A stretch of DNA of 64,000 nucleotides from Anoxybacillus pushchinoensis (GCF_900111795.1 NZ_FOJQ01000007.1:1-64000); one strand, 5' to 3'. Counted from the stretch's first letter, positions 7,913 to 16,764 are shown. The notes: generated by a model not told the origin, from the sequence alone. Made by a program: numbers and translations.

Positions 7913-9073
7913 TTATAACGAAGCTTTTAAAATCGCCATAACATCATCGTGTTGTAGCTTTTTAAAATTACCAAATGGGCCGAACGCCATCGCTTTTTCC
8001 ACTATTATTGGCAATGATTCTTTACCGATATGATAATCTGCTAATCGATTTGGAGCACCTAAGCTATTCCAAAATGCCCGAAGTTTTTCGATTCCTTCTA
8101 GCGCAATTTCACGATCTCCTTTTCCTTCCGGATAAACATGAAACACACGAACAGCTAATTGCTTAAACCGCTCAACATGTTCATCGAGTACATGTTTCAT
8201 CCAATTAGGGAATAAAATAGCTAACCCCCCTGCGTGCGGAATATCATGCACTGCTGATACAGCATGCTCAATATTATGTGTTGCCCAATCGCCACGTAGT
8301 CCCATGCGTAAAATTCCATTTAAAGCCATCGTTCCGCAATATAAAATTGTTTCACGATGATCGACGTTTTCTAAATCTTCGATGAGTTTCGGTGCTGTTT
8401 CGATAACTGTTCGTAAAATCGCTTCACACATTCGATCTTGCAGTGGCGTATTTGGGGCATGGTGAAAATATTGTTCTAACACGTGCGACATGATGTCAAC
8501 TATACCATACACTGTATGATCTTTCGGAACAGTTGTTGTATAAACAGGGTCTAAAATTGAAAATTTCGGAAAGACAGCTGGACTGCTCCAACCGTACTTT
8601 TCTTTCGTTTCCCAATTCGTAATGACAGAATTGGAATTCATCTCTGATCCTGTCGCCGCTAACGTCAACACCGTTCCGAGCGGAAGGGCGTGTTGAACGG
8701 TTGTCTTCCTTGAAATAAAATCCCATGCATCTCCATCGTATAGAACGCCTGCAGCAATTGCCTTTGCACAATCAATAACACTTCCGCCACCAACAGCTAA
8801 AATAAAATCAACTTTTTCTGCACGACATATGTCAATCCCTTTTTGCACAGTAGATAAACGAGGGTTTGGTTCAACACCCGCTAACTCCGTCCACCATTTA
8901 TTCAATGAGCGAAAAACAGAAACGACATCATCATACACACCATTTTTCTTAATGCTGCCCCCACCATACACCATTAAAATACGTTCATACGGAGCAAGCT
9001 CTTTCTTTAGTTGTTCAATTTGTCCTCTTCCAAAAATTAATTTTGTTGGGTTGTGAAAAATAAACTGTTCCAT
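7913..9073 (-). CDS. yugJ: Iron-containing alcohol dehydrogenase, YugJ/BdhA type
   Basis: The 386-aa protein belongs to the group III Fe-dependent alcohol dehydrogenases, resembling NADH-dependent butanol dehydrogenases. It shows the dinucleotide-binding segment [14 protein letters not shown], the [15 protein letters not shown] motif, and the metal-site region with repeated His ([18 protein letters not shown]). The ATG at 9073 follows AAAGGAGGGAATTTA; the long in-frame extension upstream is not coding. B. subtilis has two neighbours, yugJ and yugK; here only one copy is present. Its natural aldehyde or alcohol substrate cannot be told from sequence. Confidence 0.88.
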   Translation of the reverse strand: MEQFIFHNPTKLIFGRGQIEQLKKELAPYERILMVYGGGSIKKNGVYDDVVSVFRSLNKWWTELAGVEPNPRLSTVQKGIDICRAEKVDFILAVGGGSVIDCAKAIAAGVLYDGDAWDFISRKTTVQHALPLGTVLTLAATGSEMNSNSVITNWETKEKYGWSSPAVFPKFSILDPVYTTTVPKDHTVYGIVDIMSHVLEQYFHHAPNTPLQDRMCEAILRTVIETAPKLIEDLENVDHRETILYCGTMALNGILRMGLRGDWATHNIEHAVSAVHDIPHAGGLAILFPNWMKHVLDEHVERFKQLAVRVFHVYPEGKGDREIALEGIEKLRAFWNSLGAPNRLADYHIGKESLPIIVEKAMAFGPFGNFKKLQHDDVMAILKASL

Positions 9074-9215
9074 TAAATTCCCTCCTTTTTCTCCATTATT
9101 TCTAAAATAAACAAATAAGTAAAGAAACTTGCATTTTTTCTTTTTCGTTGTGCATATTTCAAAAATAATTATCCATTCTATAAATGAATACACTACTTTA
9201 CCAAGGAGGATGAAC

Positions 9216-9449
9216 ATGAGTACGTTACAACGAATCGCACTATTGCTTACTGTTATTGGAGCACTGAACTGGGGGCTCATTGGCTTTTTCCGTTTTGATC
9301 TCGTCGCAGCCATTTTTGGTGGGCAAGCATCTGCGTTTGCTCGTATTGTTTACGCCCTCGTTGGGATTGCGGGGCTAATTAACCTCATATTATTGTTTAA
9401 ACCGACCGAAGAAATCGGACGTACAGAACCAAAAATGTCTAGAACATAA
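9216..9449 (+). CDS. yuzA: DUF378 small membrane protein YuzA
   Basis: The 77-aa protein has two membrane helices (~5-27 and ~40-62) with the DUF378 pattern [15 protein letters not shown] between them. Function is unknown. Start at 9216 is chosen because AAGGAGG lies 6 nt upstream; the ATG two codons earlier is inside the ribosome site. It is divergent from yugJ and ends at a terminator that overlaps the 3' end of convergent yugI. Confidence 0.85.
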   Translation: MSTLQRIALLLTVIGALNWGLIGFFRFDLVAAIFGGQASAFARIVYALVGIAGLINLILLFKPTEEIGRTEPKMSRT

Positions 9450-9454
9450 TCAAA

Positions 9455-9490
9455 CAACTCACCGGTCATTCGGTGAGTTGTATTGTTTTT
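9455..9490 (+). terminator. Terminator of yuzA overlapping the yugI 3' end
   Basis: CAACTCACCG (9455-9464) pairs with CGGTGAGTTG (9471-9480), followed by TATTGTTTTTT. The stem includes the last codons and stop of yugI on the other strand. Confidence 0.8.
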
Positions 9491-9803
9491 TCGCTTCGGC
9501 AATCCATTTCTCTAGTTGAATTTTTAACGGCTGGAATCCTAACGGGGTTTCAATATTTGTCGCATCATGATCGACATCCCGTAACGATAAGCTAATCCGT
9601 TTTGTTCTTTCATCAACGGCAATAATTTTTACGCGCACACAATCCCCAACGTCCACATAATCATAAATATTTTTTACATATCCATCGGTTATTTCTGAAA
9701 TGTGAATTAATCCTTGTGTTCGTTCATCGAGCGATACAAATATGCCATACGGTTGTATGCCTGTCACAGTACCAGTAACAATCGCACCTTCCTTCCACTC
9801 CAA
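9459..9803 (-). CDS. yugI: S1 RNA-binding domain protein, general stress protein 13 type
   Basis: The 114-aa protein is essentially one S1 domain (residues ~5-75; GTVTGIQPYGIFVSL, then GLIHISEI, then SLSLRDV) with a short helical tail. The family associates with ribosomes or RNA; B. subtilis YugI is general stress protein 13. The start is TTG at 9803, 8 nt after GAGGAG; a GTG three codons upstream overlaps that ribosome site. The stop codon lies inside the terminator hairpin of convergent yuzA. Confidence 0.88.
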   Translation of the reverse strand: MEWKEGAIVTGTVTGIQPYGIFVSLDERTQGLIHISEITDGYVKNIYDYVDVGDCVRVKIIAVDERTKRISLSLRDVDHDATNIETPLGFQPLKIQLEKWIAEAKKQYNSPNDR

Positions 9804-9861
9804 TTGAAACACTCCTCGTTTTTTGAAAAATTGTAACATAATTCGCTTAAAAAGTGTTAAT

Positions 9862-9879
9862 TTTGTACACGAGTACAAA
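9862..9879. promoter_or_regulatory. 18-bp palindrome, candidate operator of the XRE regulator
   Basis: TTTGTAC (9862-9868), spacer ACGA, GTACAAA (9873-9879): a perfect inverted repeat 55 bp before the XRE gene and about 60 bp before yugI. A TATGAT box follows at about 9891. Autoregulation is an inference from position. Confidence 0.5.
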
Positions 9880-9933
9880 TAGGAGCATGGTATGATAAAT
9901 ATGTACATGAATTTTTGAGAGGTGGGAGAATAA

Positions 9934-10299
9934 ATGAGCACAATTGGTGAAAATATTCGCATGTATCGAGAGCAGCGAAATATGTCACAACAAGAATTGG
10001 CGATGAAAGTACGTGTAGGGGTAGCAACGATCCAAAAATACGAATCAGGTGAACAAGTGCCTGATACACCAACAATTTTAAAACTTTGTACCGCTCTTGA
10101 TGTTCCAGCATCAGAATTGTTAGAACGAGCAGATGTATCCAATTCATCCAGCCTCGATCCAGAAATCGAGTACTTAATTAAAGAAATTGGGCTTAAACGG
10201 GCAAAGCTTATTTTACGAAAAGCAAAAGAATTTAGCGAAGAAGACTTTTTACGCGTCATGCAAATGTTGTATGAGCTCAAATACAATAAAGAAAGCTGA
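9934..10299 (+). CDS. XRE-family transcriptional regulator
   Basis: The 121-aa protein has an N-terminal lambda-repressor-like helix-turn-helix (~5-62; MSQQELAMKVRVGVATIQKY, then IPD-like PDTPTILKLCTALDVPASEL). A helical C-terminal part (~78-121) probably dimerises. No peptidase or sensor domain is seen. AGAGGTGGGAG precedes the ATG. The gene stands alone between divergent yugI and convergent alaT; this is not its B. subtilis context as I know it. A palindrome upstream is a plausible self-operator. Confidence 0.85.
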   Translation: MSTIGENIRMYREQRNMSQQELAMKVRVGVATIQKYESGEQVPDTPTILKLCTALDVPASELLERADVSNSSSLDPEIEYLIKEIGLKRAKLILRKAKEFSEEDFLRVMQMLYELKYNKES

Positions 10300-10319
10300 C
10301 AGTTGCGTCAGCTTTCTTT
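10288..10319. terminator. Bidirectional terminator between the XRE gene and alaT
   Basis: AAAGAAAGCTGAC (10288-10300) pairs with GTCAGCTTTCTTT (10307-10319), six-base loop. It includes the stop codons of both convergent genes. Confidence 0.85.
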
Positions 10320-11484
10320 ATAGTCGTTCAAGAAACCGCTTCATGCGTCGAATCGCCTCTTGTAATTGTTCAAGCGATGAAGCATACGAACAACGAATAT
10401 ACCCTTCTCCGCTCGCCCCAAACACGTTGCCCGGAACGACAGCTACTTTTTCCTCTAGCAATAAACGCTCGGCAAATTGTTCTGACGTCATGGCTGTCGA
10501 TTGAATAGATGGAAATGCATAAAACGCCCCACCTGGCATATGACATGAAAGGCCGAGTTCATTTAATGACTGAACAAAAAAGTTGCGCCGTTGTCGATAG
10601 CTCTTTTTCATCCGCTCGACATCATCTGCTCCATTTCGCAACGCTTCAATAGCGGCATATTGCGCCATTGTTGGCGCACACATCATCGTATATTGATGAA
10701 TTTTTAACATGGCTGTAGCTAAATCTTTCGGTGCAGCAATAAATCCTAGCCGCCATCCCGTCATCGCAAATCCTTTCGAAAAACCGTTAATTAAAATGGT
10801 TCGCTCTCGCATATGAGCGATCGCAGGAAAACTTGTATATTGTTCGTCGTAGCATAACTCCGCATAAATTTCATCCGAAATGACAAGCAAATCATGCTTT
10901 GCCACAATGTGAGCAATTTGCGCAAGTTCTTCTGCGTTTAGCACCGTTCCTGTTGGGTTATTTGGTGAGCAAATGATTAATGCTTTTGTTTTCGGAGTGA
11001 CAACTTGTTCAATTTGCTCAGGTTGTAGCTTAAATTGATATGTTCCACTCGTTTGAACCGGAATCGGTACGCCGCCAGCTAATGAAACAAGCGGGGCGTA
11101 TGAAACGAAGCTCGGCTCAACAACAATCACTTCGTCACCTGGATTAACAATAGCGCGAAGGGACACATCGAGCGCTTGGCTTGCTCCGACCGTCACAATC
11201 AGTTCATCTGCCGGATCGTACGACACACGAAAGCGACGTAATAAATAATCGCTAATTTCTTTTCTCAACTCCAATAAACCAGCGTTTGCTGTATATGACG
11301 TATATCCTTGTTCTAATGATAAAATACACGCTTCGCGTACACCCCAAGGCGTAATAAAATCAGGCTCACCAACCCCTAGCGAAATGACTCCTTCCATACT
11401 TGCCGCTAAGTCAAAAAAGCGACGAATACCGGATGGCTTGAGGCGAGAAACCGTATCAGATAAGTACGATTTCGTTTTTTGCAT
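10318..11484 (-). CDS. alaT: Alanine transaminase (class I aminotransferase)
   Basis: The 388-aa PLP enzyme of fold type I shows SPNNPTGTVL, the cofactor-binding aspartate in VISDEIYAEL, and the Schiff-base lysine in INGFSKGFAMTGWRLG. It matches AlaT (formerly YugH), which moves amino groups between glutamate and pyruvate. The ATG at 11484 overlaps the TGA of alaR by one base, so the two are coupled; a GTG one codon upstream is possible. Side substrates cannot be excluded because this subfamily (PatA-like) is broad. Confidence 0.88.
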   Translation of the reverse strand: MQKTKSYLSDTVSRLKPSGIRRFFDLAASMEGVISLGVGEPDFITPWGVREACILSLEQGYTSYTANAGLLELRKEISDYLLRRFRVSYDPADELIVTVGASQALDVSLRAIVNPGDEVIVVEPSFVSYAPLVSLAGGVPIPVQTSGTYQFKLQPEQIEQVVTPKTKALIICSPNNPTGTVLNAEELAQIAHIVAKHDLLVISDEIYAELCYDEQYTSFPAIAHMRERTILINGFSKGFAMTGWRLGFIAAPKDLATAMLKIHQYTMMCAPTMAQYAAIEALRNGADDVERMKKSYRQRRNFFVQSLNELGLSCHMPGGAFYAFPSIQSTAMTSEQFAERLLLEEKVAVVPGNVFGASGEGYIRCSYASSLEQLQEAIRRMKRFLERL

Positions 11485-11984
11485 CACGGAGCCACCACGA
11501 TTCTTCGATCTTGGTCACCTTGCTCGAATACAGTACCGTCATGTTTATATTTTTTTAAAATAAAGTGGGTCGTCGTTGAAATAACAGAATCAAGCGTCGA
11601 TAATTTCTCAGAAACAAAATGAGCAATTTCAGACATCGAACGACCCTCGATGACGACAGATAAATCATAGGCGCCGGACATCAAATATACAGATTTGACT
11701 TCTGGGAAGCGATAAATACGTTCAGCCACCTCATCAAATCCAACACCCCGCTTCGGCGTCACCTTTACATCGATCATCGCTGTCACACCTTCGTGCCCAT
11801 CCACTTTCCGCCAATCGACAATCGTTGCATACTGCACAATGACTTTCGCATCTTCTAATTTTTTGATGATCTGTTCGACTTCCGGAATGGAGAGCGAAAC
11901 CATTTTTGCGATTGTATCCATCGGCAACCGAGCATCTTTCTCTAACAGTTCAACAATTTCAATTTCTTTTTCAGTCAATTTCAC
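11484..11984 (-). CDS. alaR: Lrp/AsnC-family regulator of alaT
   Basis: The 166-aa protein has an N-terminal winged helix (~1-60; MKLTEKEIEIVELLEKDARL) and a C-terminal Lrp-type effector domain (~70-150). It resembles AlaR (YugG), the activator of the alaRT operon in B. subtilis. It lies directly upstream of alaT with a one-base TGATG overlap. Upstream of 11984 is GGGGGGATTG, a good ribosome site. Effector is likely an amino acid, by family. Confidence 0.88.
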   Translation of the reverse strand: MKLTEKEIEIVELLEKDARLPMDTIAKMVSLSIPEVEQIIKKLEDAKVIVQYATIVDWRKVDGHEGVTAMIDVKVTPKRGVGFDEVAERIYRFPEVKSVYLMSGAYDLSVVIEGRSMSEIAHFVSEKLSTLDSVISTTTHFILKKYKHDGTVFEQGDQDRRIVVAP

Positions 11985-12075
11985 ATCAATCCCCCCTACG
12001 ATAAATTTTCACACAATTTAGAAAGAAATGCACGCGTTTTTTCCAAAAAAATGAGCAAGACGACATCGCCTGCTG

Positions 12076-12588
12076 CTACGGTTTTTTGATGACACCGCAA
12101 GCGATTCGTTTGCCCGCATTTCCTGCTGGTTGGGACATGCCGTCATCTTTCTCTTCATGAACGACAATAGATGTCCCATCTTTTGTGAACAGGCCGTTCT
12201 TTTCCTCCGATAAATCTACATTTGGTGCCATGAGCTGCACTTTTACCGTTCCATCTTCTTTCACAATTAAATTCGGCAAATCACCCGCGTGTGCTCCCTC
12301 TGGATGAAGGAGGCCATGTTTTTTTCCTTCTGGGTTAAAATGCTCACCCGCCGATTGAAACTGCGGCGGCGAACAGGCTCCCTTGTCATGAATATGAATC
12401 GCATGCTCCCCGGGTGGCAACCCTTTTAAATCAATGTCTAGTTCCACACCTTTCGGCTTTTGTGACAAGCTAATCGTGCCGAGCGAGTCACCATCCTCAT
12501 TAATCATATGAACGTTAACATGTCTTACTTGTTCCTCTACACAACCACCAATAAGCAATAAACCAATACATACGATGACTTGACGCAC
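12076..12588 (-). CDS. sodC: Cu/Zn-superoxide-dismutase-family lipoprotein
   Basis: The 170-aa protein has a lipoprotein signal (LLLIGGC, acylated Cys16) and a CuZn-SOD domain. Metal-ligand positions look complete: His65 and His67 (AIHIHDKG), His83 (GEHFNP), His91/95/100 and Asp103 ([13 protein letters not shown]), His144 (IVVHEEKDD). The Cys71/Cys164 disulfide and the active-site Arg161 ([11 protein letters not shown]) are also present. B. subtilis YojM is reported to lack two copper ligands, so this homologue may be a genuine surface superoxide dismutase. It stands alone. Confidence 0.88.
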   Translation of the reverse strand: MRQVIVCIGLLLIGGCVEEQVRHVNVHMINEDGDSLGTISLSQKPKGVELDIDLKGLPPGEHAIHIHDKGACSPPQFQSAGEHFNPEGKKHGLLHPEGAHAGDLPNLIVKEDGTVKVQLMAPNVDLSEEKNGLFTKDGTSIVVHEEKDDGMSQPAGNAGKRIACGVIKKP

Positions 12589-12641
12589 AATAAGCCCTCC
12601 AACTACATATTTACAGCTTATTATGCCCTTTTTTTGTCCGT

Positions 12642-12839
12642 TTAGTCATCGATTCGTTGTTTTTGGAGCTGTTCCTCTAGTTGTTTTGCTTTCTCTTCTT
12701 GGCGTTTTGAAACTTTTACAATTACCCTCATCGTCAATACTGCAGCAATAAAAAACGCTGTGAACGAGATGGCAGCCGGAATGTATTCCGTTTTGTCTTC
12801 TGGAAAATATAGAAACAATCCAAATATGATGTGAACCAT
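12642..12839 (-). CDS. Small single-pass membrane protein, unknown
   Basis: The 65-aa protein has one or two hydrophobic stretches (residues 1-10 and ~20-42) and a charged, Gln/Lys/Glu-rich C-terminal helix ending [10 protein letters not shown] do not recognise the family. The start at 12839 is chosen for GGAAAGG 8-10 nt upstream; a start ten codons earlier is possible. It is divergent from the next gene and independent of sodC. Confidence 0.55.
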   Translation of the reverse strand: MVHIIFGLFLYFPEDKTEYIPAAISFTAFFIAAVLTMRVIVKVSKRQEEKAKQLEEQLQKQRIDD

Positions 12840-12982
12840 ACGATCAACCTTTCCGTCATGTGCTCTCATTAAAAGATTATATCATAAAACCATCCGTTTC
12901 ACTTCTTGAGATATGGTATAGAACATTCAAAACTAACCGTTTTCCCTCTTCTGTCATATACTGCTTGAAAGGAGGGGAAAAT

Positions 12983-13279
12983 ATGTATCCGAACGTTAAT
13001 ATTACACAATTCACTCAATCTGCAAAATCGGTACAAAAACTACTAAAAGATGCGACAGCCATTTCTACAAAAATTGCAAACGATCCTACCTTTGCAAAGC
13101 AGTTGATGGAAAAAGCACAACAATCGAAACAAGAAGACGTGCAAAAACAACTTCAATCGATTGGCATCGAATCTGAAATGAACATTTCGTTTAATCCAAA
13201 CACGATCCATATCACACTTTCCCCAAAAAAAGGCGAGTCGCCTTGTTGCCAACTCACCTTTTTTCTTTACTGGCGATAA
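12983..13279 (+). CDS. Hypothetical protein, 98 aa
   Basis: I do not recognise this protein. It begins MYPNVNITQFTQSAKSVQKL behind AAAGGAGGGGAAA and is mostly helical and rich in Lys, Gln, Thr and Ser, without membrane segments. The last ~14 codons (after LSPKKG) run through a GC-rich imperfect hairpin that may be a terminator. The real conserved part may therefore end near residue 82. Its 3' end overlaps a convergent 49-aa gene by 13 bp. Confidence 0.6.
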   Translation: MYPNVNITQFTQSAKSVQKLLKDATAISTKIANDPTFAKQLMEKAQQSKQEDVQKQLQSIGIESEMNISFNPNTIHITLSPKKGESPCCQLTFFLYWR

Positions 13280-13416
13280 TTCGGTGCCGCCATCTGTTTT
13301 TCACCAATATGTGCCGCATCGCGCAAATCATATCCATCATCCGTTTCACTAACGTGAATAATATCTTCTTTCGCCCCTAATCGATTTGCGCGAAGCAATT
13401 GTTCTTCTTCTCTCAT
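13267..13416 (-). CDS. Small acidic/polar protein, 49 aa
   Basis: The frame opens with ATG behind GCGGAGGGGATTATA and encodes MREEEQLLRANRLGAKEDII, then HVSETDDGYDLRDAAHIGEK and QMAAPNYRQ. It has no Cys, no membrane helix, and the Glu/Asp-rich composition of many small Bacillus spore or cytosolic proteins. I do not recognise it. The good ribosome site and natural codon use support expression. It overlaps the end of the convergent 98-aa gene. Confidence 0.6.
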   Translation of the reverse strand: MREEEQLLRANRLGAKEDIIHVSETDDGYDLRDAAHIGEKQMAAPNYRQ

Positions 13417-13474
13417 TATAATCCCCTCCGCACTGTTATATTGTGAAAATTCACTTCATTTATGCATTTATGTA

Positions 13475-13535
13475 TTGACATATTTTGTTTTATCAGCTAC
13501 GATTTCGTTAACAAATAAAAAAAGGAGGTTAACAA
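13475..13535 (+). promoter_or_regulatory. bioY promoter with BirA-type operator
   Basis: TTGACA (13475-13480), a 17-bp spacer and TACGAT (13498-13503) form a sigma-A promoter. Immediately downstream TCGTTAAC (13505-13512), 15 bp, GTTAACAA (13528-13535) match the Firmicute BirA operator pattern. The right arm abuts the bioY start codon and the spacer contains the ribosome site. Confidence 0.75.
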
Positions 13536-14120
13536 ATGCGAGCGAAAGACTTAACATTCATTGCCATGTTCGCAGCATTCATGGCGATCGGAGCAAACAT
13601 CACCTCATGGGTTCCTTTTCTCGTTATCGGGGGCGTTCCCATTACGCTGCAAACCTTTTTTTGCGTATTAGCCGGGGCGATTCTCGGAGCAAAACGCGGC
13701 GCGATCGCGATGACTGTTTATATGCTCATCGGACTGTTTGGTGCGCCTGTTTTTGCGCGCTTTAGCGGAGGGTTTTCCTCTATCGTCACCCCGACGTTTG
13801 GATTTATTCTTTCTTTTATTCTTGCGGCTTATGTCACTGGATTGCTTATTGAAAAAAGTACAAAGCGTTCGATGGCGCAATTTATTACAGCAACCATCAT
13901 CGGCATGATAATTAACTATATTTTTGGAACAAATTGGATGTATATAGCATTTACATTATGGGCCGATGCACCGGAAGGATTCTCATACGCAATGGCATGG
14001 AGCTGGATGCTCGTTCCACTTCCAAAAGATATTATTTTATCGATCGTTGCCGGCATGATTGCACCGCGCATTTACAAGGCGTTAAACGACCATCAAACAT
14101 ATAACACACACGTCGCCTAA
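13536..14120 (+). CDS. bioY: Biotin transporter substrate-binding subunit BioY (ECF S component)
   Basis: The 194-aa protein has about six membrane helices and the BioY pattern (VGVPITLQTFFC-like GGVPITLQTFFCVLAGAILG, then GLFGAPVF, then GGFSSIVTPTFGFILSF). BioY binds biotin and works with the shared EcfAA'T energising module, which is not in this window. The ATG follows AAGGAGG by 8 nt. The upstream BirA-type operator indicates repression when biotin is plentiful. It is a single-gene unit ending in a hairpin. Confidence 0.92.
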   Translation: MRAKDLTFIAMFAAFMAIGANITSWVPFLVIGGVPITLQTFFCVLAGAILGAKRGAIAMTVYMLIGLFGAPVFARFSGGFSSIVTPTFGFILSFILAAYVTGLLIEKSTKRSMAQFITATIIGMIINYIFGTNWMYIAFTLWADAPEGFSYAMAWSWMLVPLPKDIILSIVAGMIAPRIYKALNDHQTYNTHVA

Positions 14121-14128
14121 CTAAAGAA

Positions 14129-14160
14129 AGGGAAGTTCGGTTACAGCCCGACTTCCTTCT
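14129..14160 (+). terminator. Terminator of bioY, overlapping the convergent yuiC 3' end
   Basis: GGAAGT plus CGG (14129-14138) pairs with CCGACTTCC (14146-14154), one bulged T, followed by a T/C-rich tail. Confidence 0.6.
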
Positions 14161-14848
14161 CTTCTTTCTTTATATATTGTTGCCGAAACACTTGCATCGA
14201 TTCATTTTCATTCAGTGCAATCATTTCTTGCTCCGATAATGTCCCATCTCCACGTTGGACGACATATACGTTTACTTTTTTCTTCCCCCAATGCTTATAC
14301 ACATCATCTACTGTTTCATAATATAGATCAATTTTATGGCCTTTAATCGCTGACCCCGTATCAGCAACAACCCCGTATCCGTATCCTGGAATAAATAAAA
14401 TTGTTCCAATTGGGAAAACATTCAAATCAGCGGCAATCGTTGAGTATAAATCACGCTTCACGCGTACACCCGAATATGTAATTCCATAACTCGGGTGATC
14501 CGGTGTTTTTCCCGTTGACTCTACTCCAGCCGTATACCCTGTCGCTACAACAGTGACGGACGGGTATTGCGACCAATCGAAAACCTCTTCTAGCGTTAAC
14601 GATTCATTCGTCGTTTGTTGTGATGATAGTTGCGTCCCCCGTTTTTCATTTTTACGAAAACGATCTGCCACATATTCATGTGTATCGGTTGAAGATAATA
14701 ATTTGAACGGGAAAAAAGGAAAGCGTGAAGATGAAAACCAATCAGATAACATTTTCGCTTCAACGCCTGATATTGACTGAAATGTCGTCGTGAACGCACA
14801 TAGAAACAATACAACCATGGTCGTTCGTCTTAACCATTTTATACCCAT
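14141..14848 (-). CDS. yuiC: 3D-domain exported protein, YuiC type
   Basis: The 235-aa protein has an N-terminal signal/anchor helix (~9-30) and a C-terminal 3D domain (~100-205). Three conserved Asp residues lie around [20 protein letters not shown], then [16 protein letters not shown]. This domain resembles MltA-type lytic transglycosylases and occurs in spore-formers as Sps/YuiC proteins that act on peptidoglycan. ATG 14848 follows GGGAGGAG. It is convergent with bioY. No regulatory site was identified. Confidence 0.88.
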   Translation of the reverse strand: MGIKWLRRTTMVVLFLCAFTTTFQSISGVEAKMLSDWFSSSRFPFFPFKLLSSTDTHEYVADRFRKNEKRGTQLSSQQTTNESLTLEEVFDWSQYPSVTVVATGYTAGVESTGKTPDHPSYGITYSGVRVKRDLYSTIAADLNVFPIGTILFIPGYGYGVVADTGSAIKGHKIDLYYETVDDVYKHWGKKKVNVYVVQRGDGTLSEQEMIALNENESMQVFRQQYIKKEEKEVGL

Positions 14849-14944
14849 TTATTCACTCCTCCCATGGTTGTATTTCTTTCCAATAACGAAACAAAATATA
14901 CATCATCGGGAAGAGAAATAAAAAACCTCCACGATCGTGAAGGT

Positions 14945-15268
14945 TTAAAACATGCGATATCCTTTTTTTCTTAACGTCTGAATCACGACACCAGAAACGA
15001 TTGCTCCCACAATACCGCTACTTAAAATGATTAAATCCGCGCTCGCTAGTGATCCGATTCGTTCCTTTACATGAGCAAAGGATTCGGATGGATTTGTCAC
15101 GTAGTCAATCAGAGAAATTTGATCAATCCAAAACAATAAAACAAACGGGCTTAATATCGCCATCGTCCATGTCGTTCGTAAAATCATGTTTAATAAAAAG
15201 CCAATACCAAAAAATAAAACAAAAAATAACAAAATTGAAATGAGTAAAACCGGAATGCTCATCTCCAT
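14945..15268 (-). CDS. yuiB: YuiB family membrane protein
   Basis: The 107-aa protein has three predicted membrane helices (~5-28, ~33-55, ~80-98) and matches YuiB, of unknown function. GGAGGTGAAAACGC precedes the ATG at 15268. It lies between yuiA and yuiC in the same orientation and order as in B. subtilis. An imperfect hairpin follows the stop at about 14920-14937. Confidence 0.8.
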   Translation of the reverse strand: MEMSIPVLLISILLFFVLFFGIGFLLNMILRTTWTMAILSPFVLLFWIDQISLIDYVTNPSESFAHVKERIGSLASADLIILSSGIVGAIVSGVVIQTLRKKGYRMF

Positions 15269-15325
15269 GCGTTTTCACCTCCAATACACCATTTTAAGTG
15301 TACTGAAAGCGAAAACATGAGTCAA

Positions 15326-15454
15326 TTATTGCTTTATCACCATTTCATCTTTTTCTATTCCTGTTCCTTCGCAACGATGGCACGTCTCGGAACCGCCAAC
15401 CGCAACATGTACATAACCGTTTCCTGCACAATACTGACACGTTGTTTTATTCAT
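15326..15454 (-). CDS. yuiA: YuiA-like 42-aa zinc-finger microprotein
   Basis: The frame encodes two DnaJ-type half-fingers, CQYCAGNGY and CHRCEGTG, separated by a short loop, giving a four-Cys zinc site. It begins with ATG behind GTGAGGGAT. YuiA is a small Bacillus protein of unknown role; DnaJ-like CxxCxGxG repeats in the family bind zinc and often unfolded proteins. It precedes yuiB by about 60 bp on the same strand, and follows the yumB region after a terminator. Confidence 0.75.
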   Translation of the reverse strand: MNKTTCQYCAGNGYVHVAVGGSETCHRCEGTGIEKDEMVIKQ

Positions 15455-15515
15455 ATCCCTCACCCTTTTTCTTAATTTTCAGATAATTATACATAAAAAG
15501 AAACGATTTGTAAAG

Positions 15516-15548
15516 AAAAAGGGGCGAAAAATTGCTTTGCCCCTTTTT
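15516..15548 (-). terminator. Terminator of yumB
   Basis: AAAAAGGGGC (15516-15525) pairs with GCCCCTTTTT (15539-15548) across a 13-nt loop, with the yumB stop codon inside the 3' side. Confidence 0.85.
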
Positions 15549-16764
15549 ACAACAACTTAAATTTTCCTTTCTTCGCGACGAGTATCGGACCACCGACTAA
15601 GAAGAGCGCACGGTTGTCAATCACTTTTTTCATGATACTTGCTTTTGTACCCCAAATTTTCTTACCAAATAAAACACCAATCGCATCGTCGTGACCAAGT
15701 GAGCATACTGTTCCTTTTAAATCAGGTTTAAACGGTTGCAATTCACCTTGACCGCGAATGAGCACAGCTAAGTTTTTCGCACAAACTTCTCCTTGCTGCA
15801 TAGCAATTTGAGCGGTTGGAGGATATGGACGATTTGTTTCTTCGTTAATAATTAACGCACAGTCCCCGACAACGAATACATCTTCATGTCCTGGTGCTCG
15901 CAAAAACGGATCGACCTTCACGCGACCGCGCATCGCTTCAAAGCCAGATTCATCAATAACGCGGCTTCCGCGCACTCCAGCTGCCCATACAACTGTTCCA
16001 GCCTTAATTTCTTCCACTTGATCATCTTTGCTAACGATAATGCCTTCTGGTGTGCACTCTTTAATCGCTGTACCGATTTTAAATTCAACACCTTTTTTCT
16101 CAAGAACGTTCACCGCATATTCAACAAGTTCTGGGTCAAAACCAGGGAGAACGGTCGGCGCTGCTTCGACACAAATAATGCGCACTTTATTTGGATCAAC
16201 ATCGTATTCACGGCAAAGCTCTGGCACGCGGTTTACAAGTTCACCTAAAAACTCGATGCCTGTAAATCCTGCGCCACCAACGACAATCGTCAAGCGCTCA
16301 TCGCGTTTCTCTTCTTCTGTGCCATATGTTGCAAATTGATATTCAATATGCTCACGAATTTGGCGAGCAGCATTGACGTTGGCAATCGAGAAAGCATACT
16401 CTTTTAGCCCTTTAATTCCAAACGTTTCAGACTCAAACCCAAGCGCAACAACTAAGTAGTCATACGTTAATGGCTCATGATTTTGGAGCAACACTTGTTT
16501 TTCTTCGAGGTTGATTTTTTCAACCGTATCTTGAATAAATTTTACTTTACTTTGATCAATAACATCAGCAATCGCATAGCGAACGCGATCATGGTGCAGC
16601 GTTCCAGCAGCAGCTTCATGCAGCCATGTCGATTCATAATGATAATCATGTTTGTTGACAAGCGTAATGCTTGCTTCGTTGACGCCAATCATTTTTTGTA
16701 AACGCGTCACAGTCATTAATCCACCATAACCTGCACCTAATACAACAACATTTGGCTTTTTCAA
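15547..16764 (-). CDS. yumB: Type II NADH dehydrogenase-like flavoprotein YumB
   Basis: The 405-aa FAD protein has two dinucleotide folds: [13 protein letters not shown] at the N-terminus (FAD) and [19 protein letters not shown] near residue 160 (NAD(P)H), plus the late FAD motif [11 protein letters not shown]-2 enzymes oxidise NADH and reduce menaquinone without pumping protons. The C-terminus is hydrophobic/basic, consistent with peripheral membrane binding. The start is TTG at 16764, by length match to B. subtilis YumB; GTG codons at 16773 and 16779 are alternatives. A Rex-type site lies upstream. Confidence 0.88.
   Translation of the reverse strand: MKKPNVVVLGAGYGGLMTVTRLQKMIGVNEASITLVNKHDYHYESTWLHEAAAGTLHHDRVRYAIADVIDQSKVKFIQDTVEKINLEEKQVLLQNHEPLTYDYLVVALGFESETFGIKGLKEYAFSIANVNAARQIREHIEYQFATYGTEEEKRDERLTIVVGGAGFTGIEFLGELVNRVPELCREYDVDPNKVRIICVEAAPTVLPGFDPELVEYAVNVLEKKGVEFKIGTAIKECTPEGIIVSKDDQVEEIKAGTVVWAAGVRGSRVIDESGFEAMRGRVKVDPFLRAPGHEDVFVVGDCALIINEETNRPYPPTAQIAMQQGEVCAKNLAVLIRGQGELQPFKPDLKGTVCSLGHDDAIGVLFGKKIWGTKASIMKKVIDNRALFLVGGPILVAKKGKFKLL

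Noticed and set aside
9804-10286. In-frame upstream extension of yugI
   Set aside because: It crosses the XRE gene on the other strand; homology and the ribosome site place the yugI start at TTG 9803.
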